DNA of 20,776 nucleotides from Anammoximicrobium sp032229885 (GTDB lineage Bacteria > Planctomycetota > Planctomycetia > Pirellulales > Pirellulaceae), in assembly GCA_032229885.1 (NCBI GenBank), contig JAVYAJ010000075.1:1-20776 (forward strand), given 5' to 3'. Under the pieces are notes generated by a model, which saw only the letters and a program-made list of their open reading frames with translations, had not been told where the DNA came from and did not search any database. Position numbers and translations under genes: made by a program. This document shows positions 7,907-15,993 of this stretch, piece by piece. The first letter of the stretch is position 1. Each line of letters opens with the position of its first letter.

Positions 7907-8755
7907 TCAAATATCCAGATACTCTTCGATCGCCTCGCGGATCACCCCGAGATCCGGGGCCGCGCCCGTCCAAGTCTCGAAGGCGATCGCGACCTGGTTG
8001 ACCAACGTGCCCAGACCGTTCAGCGTTGCGCAGCCGCGCGCCTCGGCCTCGCGGATCAATCGGGTCCGCGACGGGTTGATCGCGACGTCGACCACGCACA
8101 TGTCCCGCGTCAGACAGTCCAAACGCAACGGCGCACACGCTTCGCTGTCGCCACCGCCGATCGACGTCGCATTGATGATGATCGGCACGTCTTGCTCGAC
8201 GGCGTAATCGCCGCTCAAGTGCACCAGTCGGGCGGCGACCTTTTCCGAGGCGACCAATTGCTCGACCAGACGCTGGCCGTGGTCGGCCGTGCGGTTGGCA
8301 ATGATGATCTCGGCCGCGCCCGCCAGGCCGAGTTCGATCGCAATCGCCCGGGCCATCCCGCCGGCGCCGAGGATCACGACTCGCTTGCCGGCCGGATCGA
8401 CAATGGGCCGCAACGCCTGGACGACGGCCTTGCCCTCGGTGTTCTCGCCGCACAGCCTGTCGCCCACTCGCAGGACACAGTTCACGGCCCCAATCAGTCT
8501 GGCGGACTCGCTCACCTCGTCCAGATGCTCCATCACGGCCGTCTTGTGCGGAGCCGCAAAATTGCCGCCTCGAAACCCCATCGCCCGCATGCCTTTGATC
8601 GCGTCACCCAGCCGATCCGGCGGAATCTCGAGCGTCAGGTATCTCCAATCCAGCCCGGCCGCCGAAAACGCGCGTTCCATCATGAATTGGTTCGGGTTGC
8701 CCGCCACAGGCTGTCCCATGCAACACACGATCTGCTGAATCGGCGATTCGGACAC
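7907..8755 (-). CDS. Shikimate-dehydrogenase-like protein (AroE family) with altered substrate pocket
   Basis: 282 residues, the usual AroE length. AroE reduces 3-dehydroshikimate with NADPH in aromatic amino-acid synthesis; relatives act on quinate or other polyols. GTG start at 8755 after AAGGGG with a short gap; no in-frame ATG lies nearby upstream. Seen: catalytic Lys71 in NFAAPHK, Asn92 in GAVNCVL, NADP-binding GAGGMA at 130-135 with NRT at 154-156, INATSIGG, and C-terminal GLGTLVNQ...WTG with Gln254. Two places differ from classical AroE. The substrate-holding S-x-S loop is N20-P-N22 (GQPVAGNPNQ), and the catalytic Asp of NTDG is Glu107 (NTEG). A changed substrate or changed kinetics is likely; the aroE symbol is therefore withheld. 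It lies alone, convergent with the gene on its left; on its right is a heptamer repeat region. Confidence 0.88.
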   Translation of the reverse strand: MSESPIQQIVCCMGQPVAGNPNQFMMERAFSAAGLDWRYLTLEIPPDRLGDAIKGMRAMGFRGGNFAAPHKTAVMEHLDEVSESARLIGAVNCVLRVGDRLCGENTEGKAVVQALRPIVDPAGKRVVILGAGGMARAIAIELGLAGAAEIIIANRTADHGQRLVEQLVASEKVAARLVHLSGDYAVEQDVPIIINATSIGGGDSEACAPLRLDCLTRDMCVVDVAINPSRTRLIREAEARGCATLNGLGTLVNQVAIAFETWTGAAPDLGVIREAIEEYLDI

Positions 8756-8865
8756 CCAATATCCCCTTCGTCAGACGGCCTCTACGACATACGTCCCCGC
8801 GACGCCGACGTATTTTGCCGCCGACGCGTCGCGCGTGCAAGATGCACGAGAAATGGGATGGATCT

Positions 8866-9029
8866 GGTAGTTGTCAGTTGTCAGTTGTCAGTTGTCACTT
8901 GACAGTGGGCAGTGGTCATTGGTCATTGGTCTTAGTGTTCGGCGAGCGCGGCGGACGACGGGATCGAACCCATCTGACCTGTCCGCCAAATCCCACTGAC
9001 GACTGACGACTGACCACTGACAAACTACC
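8866..9029. repeat. Heptamer-based inverted repeat
   Basis: Four tandem AGTTGTC units (8869-8896) and AGTGGTC/ATTGGTC units (8911-8931) on the left face GACTGAC-type heptamers at 8992-9029 on the right; read in reverse complement the right arm begins GGTAGTTTGTCAGTGG, like the left arm GGTAGTTGTCAGTTG. The right arm covers the TAG stop codon of the SH3-domain gene (9025-9027). Similar 'gtcagttgtcagtggtc' text is a dispersed repeat in several bacterial genomes, as far as I recall. Confidence 0.75.
8950..8987 (-). other. tRNA-minihelix-like hairpin (acceptor plus T-arm pattern)
   Basis: On the minus strand: GGCGGAC (7 bases), AGGTCA, then GATGGG-TTCGAT-CCCGTC (6-bp stem), then GTCCGCC, which pairs perfectly with GGCGGAC. 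A 7-bp stem stacked directly on a stem-loop with TTCGAT resembles a tRNA acceptor stem plus T-arm with the D and anticodon arms missing. On the minus strand the T:G position is a wobble pair, while on the plus strand it is a C-A mismatch, favouring minus-strand RNA. The T-loop is one base short of standard, and no full tRNA fits around it. It could be a tRNA-derived remnant within the repeat. Confidence 0.45.
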
Positions 9030-10713
9030 GCAACCGTCGGTCGAGTTCGACAATTCGTTCGGCCGTCACGTGCGGCTTGTTCAACGCCGGCACGTAACCT
9101 CGAATGCCGAAGATCCCGACCTGCTGGCGTACGTATCGCTGGAGATTCAACCCCGGCGTCGGCGAGACGTATCCCAGAACCTCGCCTTGCGCATCCAACA
9201 GGGCAAACGGTGGCGCCGTCCCGGTGGTCGAATGCACAGGCACGAGCCAACCCGAACCATCGTATTTGACGGTGTTCACGTCTCCGGCAACCGATTGTTC
9301 CCCGATTTCGGTCGGAGATTCGGACCGGTCGGTTCCCGCACGCGCGGCGTCGGTTCGGACGACCGCGGGTGCGGCCGCGGGCGGCGCGGACGAGGCCAGC
9401 GGCTCGGGCGACGTCGCTGGCGCGGAGCCGACTGGGGCCGACGCTACCGAGCCAGACGGGGTCTGCACTTGGCCCAGGCGGCTCGTCAACTGTTCGAACT
9501 CGCCGATTCGATCGAGCAAGCGTCTCGCTTGAACGCGTTCGTCCGTCGTGCCAAAACGGACGAGATTCGCCTCGACGCGCCGTCGCAGCTCGGCCAATCG
9601 CCAGGTCCGCGCATCCTGGGCAACCATCAGCGCCAGATCCGTCTCCAGTTCCTGGATGCTCTGCCGCGGCGGTGGCGTTCGCGAGCTCCAGCGATCTTCG
9701 TTCGACATCGGCGCGGTCGCGGGCGCAGGGCGAGCCGTTTCCGCCGCGCCCGCTGTCGCGGCGGCAGGAATCATTATGACCGAGTCGGAATCAAGCCTGG
9801 CAACTGGCTGGGTCGGCCGCGCGCGGGCTGTCGGTTGGGGCGCGCTGGGCGGCGACGTCGTCGGCGCCGCGGCCGCAGACGTCGCGGGCTGTGTGGCCGT
9901 TGGCGCCGCTTGCGCGTCGCGCGTCCCATCCGGCGTCATCTCCGAACGCGGCGTCGGTTCCGCGCGCGGCGCCGAATCGAACGTTGGGCTCTGTGACGTC
10001 TGTGACCGATCCGACGGGTTTTCCCGATCCACGCGAACCCAACCATCGGCCTCGAACGAAGATTTTGCGCTCGGCGGCCCCGTGACGGGGCTGGTGTCGA
10101 TTTCGGCGTCGGGTTTCGGCGACGCGGCCGCGGCCTGCGGCCGCGGCCGCGAGGCTGTCTGGGCGTCGGGTTTCAGGTCGTCGGCGCGGACCCAACGAAA
10201 CTCGCCGGCCGCCGGCGAGATTCTGCACCAGGCTGTATCATCGGACTGGGCGTCCGCTTCGGACGGTGCGTCCTTCCAGGCGTCGAGCAATTCGACCAAC
10301 TCGCCCTTTTGCAGTCGAACCTGCGAGACGTAGGCCTGGACGGTCTCGACGCTCGACCCGACACACGCGAGCGTGCCATCCGTCCGCACGGCCGCGACTC
10401 CGGCTTCGTCGCCGCGTTTCAGTTGGCGCCGCTCGACCAGACTGAAACTGCCCGCGGGAGGACGGATCGCCAGCCAGCCATCGGGCGACTCGCGATAGAC
10501 GTCGAGTCGCATCCCCGTCTTCAGCCGATCGGTCGCATAGAAGCTCGCACCGGGACCACTGCGGAGAACGACGCCGTCGTGCGGGACGACCAGCGTATAC
10601 AGGACGCCGGTCTCGGCACGCCCTCCGCGAGTCGCCCCCAGGCAGAGAGCCAGCACGACGAGTCTGGCTGCAAGGACGACGGCCCCTCGCGCGGGGAATT
10701 GTCGGCCTCGCAT
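9025..10713 (-). CDS. Secreted bacterial SH3-domain protein with coiled coil and C-terminal conserved domain
   Basis: Bacterial SH3 domains often bind cell-wall peptides or act as protein docking units. With the ATG at 10713 the protein has 562 residues and a clear signal peptide (MRGRQFPARGAVVLAARLVVLALCLGA...GGRA). In-frame ATGs at 10737 and 10773 would add 8 or 20 residues; none has a strong ribosome site, so the start is uncertain. SH3-like unit 1 covers about 37-100 (VVLRSGPGASFYATDRL, GWLAIRPP); a second covers about 103-178 (VRLQKGELVELLDAW ... FRWVRADDL). A Pro/Ala/Thr-rich linker follows, then a helical, probably coiled segment (IQELETDLALMVAQDARTWR, LAELRRRVEANLVRF), another linker and a C-terminal domain of about 80 residues with GSGWLVPVHS, ALLDAQGEVLGYVSP and VGIFGIRGYVP. 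It is divergent from the zinc-ribbon gene at 10944. Its stop codon lies in the heptamer repeat. Confidence 0.82.
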   Translation of the reverse strand: MRGRQFPARGAVVLAARLVVLALCLGATRGGRAETGVLYTLVVPHDGVVLRSGPGASFYATDRLKTGMRLDVYRESPDGWLAIRPPAGSFSLVERRQLKRGDEAGVAAVRTDGTLACVGSSVETVQAYVSQVRLQKGELVELLDAWKDAPSEADAQSDDTAWCRISPAAGEFRWVRADDLKPDAQTASRPRPQAAAASPKPDAEIDTSPVTGPPSAKSSFEADGWVRVDRENPSDRSQTSQSPTFDSAPRAEPTPRSEMTPDGTRDAQAAPTATQPATSAAAAPTTSPPSAPQPTARARPTQPVARLDSDSVIMIPAAATAGAAETARPAPATAPMSNEDRWSSRTPPPRQSIQELETDLALMVAQDARTWRLAELRRRVEANLVRFGTTDERVQARRLLDRIGEFEQLTSRLGQVQTPSGSVASAPVGSAPATSPEPLASSAPPAAAPAVVRTDAARAGTDRSESPTEIGEQSVAGDVNTVKYDGSGWLVPVHSTTGTAPPFALLDAQGEVLGYVSPTPGLNLQRYVRQQVGIFGIRGYVPALNKPHVTAERIVELDRRLR

Positions 10714-10943
10714 GCTAGCAGGCGGATCATACATCATCTGAACCACGGCGCCGTCTCCACCCGAGCGGGTCATAAGTTTTCCGCACGCTTCTTTTACCCA
10801 TCCTGTCGGATTGGCTCAAGATCAACCCTTCTCCAACCGGCCACGTTGCCACGTCGTCGCCTTGCTAGCCCGCACATCGGGCTCTCGGATAGAATGCGGG
10901 TGGCGGCCAATTGCGGCGCCCAGCAGCAACAAAGGTGTGTGCG

Positions 10944-12557
10944 GTGGCAAGCGACAAGAGCAGTTCGTCCATTCGGTTTGCGTGCCCGCAGTGCGGCGGG
11001 ATGGTCAAGGCGCCGCGGTTGCAGGCCGGGAACCTGTGCCGATGCCCGCGCTGTAACAGCCAGATAACCGCACCGAGCGAAGATGCCGACGCACCGTCGA
11101 GCGAGCCGACTCGCCAGACGGCAAGTTCCCATCGACCGACGAACGCATCGACGCGGCCCGCCGCGGCGCCCGGACAGGCATCGCGCGCGCCAACGAACGT
11201 GGCACAATCCGGCGCTGCGCCGGCGGCTCCTGGACGAGCGAGCTCGGGGCAGACAGGCCGGGGGCAAACCGGTTCTGGGCAGACAGGCTCTGGGCAAACC
11301 AGCCCTGCGACGCCGAATCCAGCGCAGACAAGCCTCGCCCGACCGTCGCCGGGCGTCGCCGTCGCGCCCGTGTATCCGCAGCCCGGTTCCGAGGCCCAGC
11401 CGTTGCATTCGCAGTCGGACGATCGCGCGGCGCGGGACGACGACGAGTTGGGCGTCGATTGCGCGGTGTGCGGAACGCGGCTGCACGTGTCCCGCCGGCT
11501 GCTCGGCGAATCGGTCCTGTGTCCGGACTGCGATTCACCCGTGCTCGTCAAACCTCGATCCAAACTCAAGCCGCCTGCGCCGCGCGAGTATGACGATGCC
11601 GAGCTGCCTCAATTGAGTCCGCCGGTGGACGTGCTCGTGCCGAGCGTCGAATCGCTGTCAAGCCAGTTAGCGTCCGAGACGGCAAGCGACGCGGCACGAG
11701 ATAGCCGATCCGCGGGCAAGCAAGGCTTTGTCGAGGATCTCTTGAAAAAGGCGAAGGCAGAACTGGCCGAAGAGGCGGCCGAGGAACGCGAGGCTTCGGC
11801 CGAGCGTTTTACCCGCGGCCTGTTCGCGTTCTTTGCCGATAGGCGAGCGATCGGGCGTCTTGTGGCCCTGGCGGCGAGTTTCGAGCTGATGATCGTCCTG
11901 GCGCACTGGGCCGACGGGGTCACGCTGTCCGGCGACGCATCGGCGATCTTCGGCATGGCGACCAGTCTGGTGGCGGCGGTGCTAGCGGGCTTGGCTGGTC
12001 TGGCATTTTTAGCGGCGTCCGCCGCGTGCGGCTGGGCCGTCACTCGCGACTCGTCCGGGACGTTGGCGAAGATCGAAGCCTGGCCGGGCATCGACGTCCG
12101 GGCCTGGGATCCGGACGCGCGTTACGTGGTCAGCGCCACGCTATTGGCAGCGCTGCCGGGCATCCTGGTTGGAATCATCCTTCCGTTTGTCGACACGTTC
12201 CGAGCGGCGGCCTTTACCGGGTCGCTGTCGTTCGTGGCTTTGTTTCCGCTCTTTCTGCTCTCGATGCTCGAAACCGAATCGGCCCTGTCGCCGGTTTGCA
12301 ACGAGGTCTGGTCCAAGGTTCCCGAGCGGCCGAGCCCCTGGAGCTTGACGTATTTGATGACCGGGTTTTTGACGATGATCGGGCTGGTCGCGACTCTGTG
12401 CGCACTCGCGCAGGGCTTTTTCGCCGGCCTGGTTTGGTCGTTGGTGATGGTGGCCTGCATGATGCTGTACTTTCGGACGGTCGGGCGGCTGATCGGTTTT
12501 CTGGCCGATCGTGACCAAGCCTCGGACGCGGCATCTGGCGGGAATCAGACCCGGTAA
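10944..12557 (+). CDS. Double zinc-ribbon multi-pass membrane protein, function unknown
   Basis: 537 residues from a GTG at 10944, chosen because AAAGG sits 8 bases upstream; an upstream TTG at 10911 lacks this. Ribbon 1: C14-x2-C17 ... C34-x2-C37 (CPQCGG...CPRCNS, with an extra C32). Residues 41-165 are a Pro/Ala/Ser/Thr-rich linker containing GQTG[RS] repeats. Ribbon 2: C173-x2-C176 ... C193-x2-C196 (CAVCGT...CPDCDS). A charged helical stretch at 262-290 may coil. About six membrane helices follow: roughly 305-321, 338-365, 393-415, 423-442, 470-490 and 492-510. Soluble zinc ribbons in front of a membrane domain are frequent in planctomycete unknowns; the topology suggests cytoplasmic ribbons, but neither ligand nor substrate is visible. 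It converges on the URO-D gene at 12593 with a 35-bp gap. Confidence 0.85.
   Translation: MASDKSSSSIRFACPQCGGMVKAPRLQAGNLCRCPRCNSQITAPSEDADAPSSEPTRQTASSHRPTNASTRPAAAPGQASRAPTNVAQSGAAPAAPGRASSGQTGRGQTGSGQTGSGQTSPATPNPAQTSLARPSPGVAVAPVYPQPGSEAQPLHSQSDDRAARDDDELGVDCAVCGTRLHVSRRLLGESVLCPDCDSPVLVKPRSKLKPPAPREYDDAELPQLSPPVDVLVPSVESLSSQLASETASDAARDSRSAGKQGFVEDLLKKAKAELAEEAAEEREASAERFTRGLFAFFADRRAIGRLVALAASFELMIVLAHWADGVTLSGDASAIFGMATSLVAAVLAGLAGLAFLAASAACGWAVTRDSSGTLAKIEAWPGIDVRAWDPDARYVVSATLLAALPGILVGIILPFVDTFRAAAFTGSLSFVALFPLFLLSMLETESALSPVCNEVWSKVPERPSPWSLTYLMTGFLTMIGLVATLCALAQGFFAGLVWSLVMVACMMLYFRTVGRLIGFLADRDQASDAASGGNQTR
11247..11306 (+). repeat. 15-bp tandem repeat inside CDS (GQTGS x4)
   Basis: Four consecutive 15-base units encode GQTGR, GQTGS, GQTGS, GQTSP in the linker between the two zinc ribbons. 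Frame-neutral unit length allows copy-number variation among strains. Confidence 0.8.
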
Positions 12558-12592
12558 AGCCTGCCCATGCGCCGCGCGATCGCACGGCACGC

Positions 12593-14044
12593 CTAGAACG
12601 ACAGCAGAACCTGCCAGATGAACAGGTTGCCCAGGCCTTCGATGTTGTCCCAGATGCGGCGCGCCAGCGCGGCGTCGCCCAAGATCGGAGGCATCTCGTC
12701 GACCACGGCCTCCCACGGCGTGCAGACGCCCGGCGCGATGGTCGGCTGGGGGCGGCCGTCCAGCCCGACGGCGGGTCCGCCAAAGTCCGGGCTCGGCGCC
12801 GGCGGGGCCACGCGGGTCTCGCTGGCATGGCCGCGCGAGTAGACGCCGAACTCGCGGCCGGCTTCGGTCATCGCCCGCAGGTTCTCGACCTGGGTATCGT
12901 TCTGCATGATGGCGCTGGCGTCCAGGATATAGCCGCCGTCGCGAGCCACGCCCTCGATCACCTTTCGGCAGCACTCTCGCACTTCGTCGGGCGAGCCGTA
13001 GCTGAGCAGATAGTTTGGGATCCCGCCGCTCAGGCAGAACTTGTGACCGATCCGGCGATGCACGTCAAAGATGTCGTCTCGGTCGACGTGATACACGATG
13101 CTCTGGTCGGGCAGTTCGGCGAAGGACTCGAGATGGGCGTTCCAGTCGCCCTCGGCGTAGAACAGCGTCTGATGCCCGTGCTTCCACAGCTCTTCGATCA
13201 CGGGTCGGAGCGTGGCCCAGTAATGCGAGTGGAATTGGCGAGGATTCACGAACGGCACGCATCCGCGGTGCATCCAGAACCCGATGGGCACTTGTTTGTC
13301 GGGATCGGCCGTCACCAAGGCGGCGTGGACCAGGTGCGGGATCAGCGCCTCGCACGCCGCCAGCACTTTGTCCGGTTGCGTATGCATGTCCATCGTCAAG
13401 CCGACGTAGCCGCGAAGCTTGTCCGCGATGATGTCGAACGGCGCCTTGAGAATCCCGCCGATGGCGGACACCGTCCCCGATTGTTCACGCAACAACTGGT
13501 TTTGCCGCCCCAGGGCAAAGAAATACTGCAGCATGGCCATGCTGCCCTTGGTCAGGGCCACATTGCCTCGATACGTGGCCGGCTCGCCCGGGGCCGGGAC
13601 CTCCGTCGAAACTCGCGGAAACCAGACGTTCCAGAGATAGCCCGTCGGATCCTCGATCAGTTGATCGTACTCGTCGGGCCGCATCCAGGCGTGCTCCTCG
13701 TCCGGCTCGCGATACTGGAATCCCATGTCGGGCGGGACGTCGATGCCGGGGATCCCGTAGTATTTCAAGCCCAACGCCTGGGACAGGCCGGTCCACACGT
13801 AGACCATGTTGCTGACGACCGCGTCCCAGTCGAAGTCCGCCGCGCAGCGACGCGCCGCGGCCAGCGCCTTGTCGTAGTCGTGGGTGACTTCCTGGCACGT
13901 ATAGCCCGCGTAGACGCCCGTGATCTCGGCCACGAACGGTCGAATGGGGACCGTGTCGGGCATCTCGTTGCGCATGGCCGTCAGGTATCGGTTCAGACGT
14001 CGAGCGTACAACCGCTCCATGTCCGGGGATCCTTGCTGCGTCAC
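12593..14044 (-). CDS. URO-D family protein (not HemE), zinc site not visible
   Basis: 483 residues from a GTG at 14044, preceded by GAGGAG at a 7-base gap; an ATG eight codons further in is the alternative. The overall pattern (PFVAEITGVYAGYTCQEV near the start, DWDAVVSNMVYVWTGLSQAL, GIPG, LMDLVTEP-like DKLRGYVGLTMDM, SPDEVRE near the end) places it in the uroporphyrinogen-decarboxylase/methyltransferase superfamily. HemE-specific RxPxWxMRQAGR is absent, so it is not the heme enzyme. Where MtaA-type methyltransferases have H-x-C-G-N, this protein has YAEGDW (296-301), and the later Cys is replaced by LDASAIM (374-380); I see no equivalent zinc ligands. It may be a non-zinc methyltransferase-like enzyme or bind another cofactor. 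It is the last of five minus-strand genes; the MFS gene ends 251 bp upstream. Confidence 0.85.
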   Translation of the reverse strand: MTQQGSPDMERLYARRLNRYLTAMRNEMPDTVPIRPFVAEITGVYAGYTCQEVTHDYDKALAAARRCAADFDWDAVVSNMVYVWTGLSQALGLKYYGIPGIDVPPDMGFQYREPDEEHAWMRPDEYDQLIEDPTGYLWNVWFPRVSTEVPAPGEPATYRGNVALTKGSMAMLQYFFALGRQNQLLREQSGTVSAIGGILKAPFDIIADKLRGYVGLTMDMHTQPDKVLAACEALIPHLVHAALVTADPDKQVPIGFWMHRGCVPFVNPRQFHSHYWATLRPVIEELWKHGHQTLFYAEGDWNAHLESFAELPDQSIVYHVDRDDIFDVHRRIGHKFCLSGGIPNYLLSYGSPDEVRECCRKVIEGVARDGGYILDASAIMQNDTQVENLRAMTEAGREFGVYSRGHASETRVAPPAPSPDFGGPAVGLDGRPQPTIAPGVCTPWEAVVDEMPPILGDAALARRIWDNIEGLGNLFIWQVLLSF

Positions 14045-14295
14045 GGTTCGGCTCCTCGATTGTTTGACGGCTCGTCGCACGAAACCGGATCGACACATCC
14101 CACGGCAACCGCGTCGTCCGGACCGACGGCTCCATGATACACGCCCGCTTGGTCCAAATCCAAGCGTTCAATTCAGCCGCGGGACGCAAAAGACCGAGAC
14201 GCGATTAGACGGCCGCCGGCGGCGGTCGTGTCGCGCAACGGAGCGCCGCGGCCTGACGATCGCGGCTATCCCCAACATTTAGCCTTCCCATCACA

Positions 14296-15720
14296 CTAAC
14301 TCTGCACGTCCGGCGCGTTCGATCCGACTTCGTCGATTGGCGATGCTTCGGACGCGAGCGACGGCGTTTCGGACTCGAACCGCGGCATTTCGTCCAGTCG
14401 GCCGTAGCGGCGGACGTCGGGGAACAGCCAGGCGGTCAACAGGACCACGCCGATCGTGCCCAGACCGCCCGTCACGATCGACACGGCAACACCGAAGATG
14501 GGATCTCCGGGCACGTCGAACCAGTGTGCGACGATGCCCGATTCGAACTCGCCCAGTTCGTTCGAAACGCCGATGAACATCCCGTGGACCGCGGAAACCC
14601 GTCCTCGCATCGCGTCCGGCGTCCAGAGCTGAACCACCGTATGGCGGATCACCACGCTGATCATGTCGAACGCGCCGGCGAGGAAGAGCATCGTCCAGGC
14701 CAACCAGAACGAGCGCGAGAATCCGAACACGATCGTGGCGGCACCGAACCCGGCGACGGACCACAACAGGGCCGAGCCTGCGCGCTGGATCGGCGGGCGA
14801 TGGGTCAGGATATACGAGGTCAGCAACGCGCCCAACCCGGGGCCCGCGCGCAACCATCCCAGAGCCTCGGCGCCCGAGCCCAGAACCTCTTTCGTGTAGA
14901 CGGGCAACAATGCCGTGGCGCCGCCCAACAGGACGGCGAACATGTCCAGCGACACGGCGCCCAGGATGAGCTTCGTCCGATAGACGAACACGGCGCCCGC
15001 CAATAGGCTGCGCAGTCCCACGCCTCGCGGGTCCGACGCGGGCGGGCGCCGCCGCACCATCCGCATGGCGACGATGAACGCCGCGCCCAACGCCGCATTG
15101 GCGACATAGACGGCCAGCGGAGACCCGGCCGCGGCGATCAGCAGACCGCCGCACGCCGGGCCGACCACGCTGGCCAACTGGAACCCCGAAGTCGCCCACG
15201 TCACCGCATTCGTGAATTGCGTCCGCGGAACCAGTTGTGGCGCCAAGGCGGCTTCGGCGGGCAGCAGAAACGCCCGGGCGACGCCGTTGACGAACAGCGG
15301 CAGGTAGATCCACCGATAGTCCGCCTGTCGCCAGACAATCGCGCCGAGGGCGAGCGAGCATCCGATCATGACCGCGCACGAGCCGATGATCACGTCGCGG
15401 CGATCCATTCGATCGTTCAACTGACCCGCGGGCAGCGCCAGCAGGAGGACCGGGATGACTTGGACCAACCCCACCAGTCCCAAATGGAGAGTCTGTCCGG
15501 TTCGCTCGTAGATATCCCAGCCCACGGCGACGAACTGCATCTGGGCGCCGAAGACGGCCAGGAATTGGCCGATCCAGAAGTGGCGAAACTCAGGGATCCG
15601 TAAGGCCGAATACGCGTCGTGCGCTAGATTGCCGTTCTCGTCGGATGACACCTGAATTCCTTCGTCTCGAGGCTTCGCTTCCGTGATCGCCTCTTTCAGC
15701 GCGTCGTCCGCGCCGTCCAT
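14296..15720 (-). CDS. MFS transporter (MFS_3/EntS-like type)
   Basis: 474 residues from the ATG at 15720. It shows about twelve hydrophobic segments, with the MFS cytoplasmic loop motif GQLNDRMDRRDVI between helices 2 and 3. The N-terminal pattern (ALRIPEFRHFWIGQFLAVFG ... VGWDIYERTGQTLHLGLVGL) matches the MFS_3 group, which includes the enterobactin exporter EntS and many putative efflux pumps; direction and substrate are not determined. The start is uncertain. No ribosome site precedes the ATG, whereas a GTG at 15651 has AAGGA at a 6-base gap and would give 451 residues without the acidic leader. An 18-bp tandem repeat lies just upstream (15762-15815). A 273-bp gap separates it from the SDR gene, so joint transcription is possible but not evident. 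Confidence 0.9.
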   Translation of the reverse strand: MDGADDALKEAITEAKPRDEGIQVSSDENGNLAHDAYSALRIPEFRHFWIGQFLAVFGAQMQFVAVGWDIYERTGQTLHLGLVGLVQVIPVLLLALPAGQLNDRMDRRDVIIGSCAVMIGCSLALGAIVWRQADYRWIYLPLFVNGVARAFLLPAEAALAPQLVPRTQFTNAVTWATSGFQLASVVGPACGGLLIAAAGSPLAVYVANAALGAAFIVAMRMVRRRPPASDPRGVGLRSLLAGAVFVYRTKLILGAVSLDMFAVLLGGATALLPVYTKEVLGSGAEALGWLRAGPGLGALLTSYILTHRPPIQRAGSALLWSVAGFGAATIVFGFSRSFWLAWTMLFLAGAFDMISVVIRHTVVQLWTPDAMRGRVSAVHGMFIGVSNELGEFESGIVAHWFDVPGDPIFGVAVSIVTGGLGTIGVVLLTAWLFPDVRRYGRLDEMPRFESETPSLASEASPIDEVGSNAPDVQS

Positions 15721-15761
15721 GTCGAATCGCGCACGACGCGCCCCCAGCGCGTCGGCCGGGC

Positions 15762-15815
15762 CATGTCGGCCGACCGGGCGATGTCGGCCAACCGAGCCAT
15801 GTCGGCCGACCGGGC
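15762..15815. repeat. 18-bp tandem repeat, three copies
   Basis: CATGTCGGCCGACCGGGC (15762-15779), GATGTCGGCCAACCGAGC (15780-15797) and CATGTCGGCCGACCGGGC (15798-15815), with degraded half-units on either side. The core TCGGCCGA is palindromic. It lies 42 bases upstream of the MFS start codon, where it could serve as repeated operator sites or be a simple satellite. Confidence 0.75.
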
Positions 15816-15993
15816 CGTGTCTAGCTCGCCGCGCCCGCCCGGATCGGCCGCGACAAATCGATCGGCTCGATCCGCGCTTGGCGGATCGGCGCGCATGTGC
15901 CGCGTCAGGTTGCGTCCCAGCGCGCCCCCCGGCCGTCGTCGACGAGTATCGAGCGGCACAACGCCGCCGGTTCCGTATCGACAGGCTGGCGCG

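Noticed and set aside
7832..8902. A 356-codon plus-strand frame opposite the aroE-like gene
   Set aside because: Antisense shadow of a gene with clear NADP-binding and catalytic motifs; Arg/Asp-rich translation typical of shadow frames.
8866..8931. CRISPR array
   Set aside because: The repeat units are 7 bp without unique spacers of constant length, and no cas gene is present.
8950..8987. A complete tRNA gene on the minus strand
   Set aside because: Only acceptor and T-arm-like stems exist; no D-arm, anticodon arm or CCA end fits, and the T-loop is short by one base.
12593..14044. HemE (uroporphyrinogen decarboxylase of heme synthesis)
   Set aside because: The HemE-specific N-terminal RxPxWxMRQAGR motif is missing; the protein is longer and follows the methyltransferase-like branch. 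The same holds for 19491-20528.
12827..14137. A 436-codon open frame on the plus strand opposite the URO-D gene
   Set aside because: It mirrors a gene with clear family motifs; long antisense frames are normal at this GC content. It has no recognisable domain.
15696..15959. A small minus-strand protein with ARSADMAR repeats upstream of the MFS gene
   Set aside because: The repeat pattern comes from the 18-bp tandem DNA repeat and appears in all frames; no ribosome site or domain.
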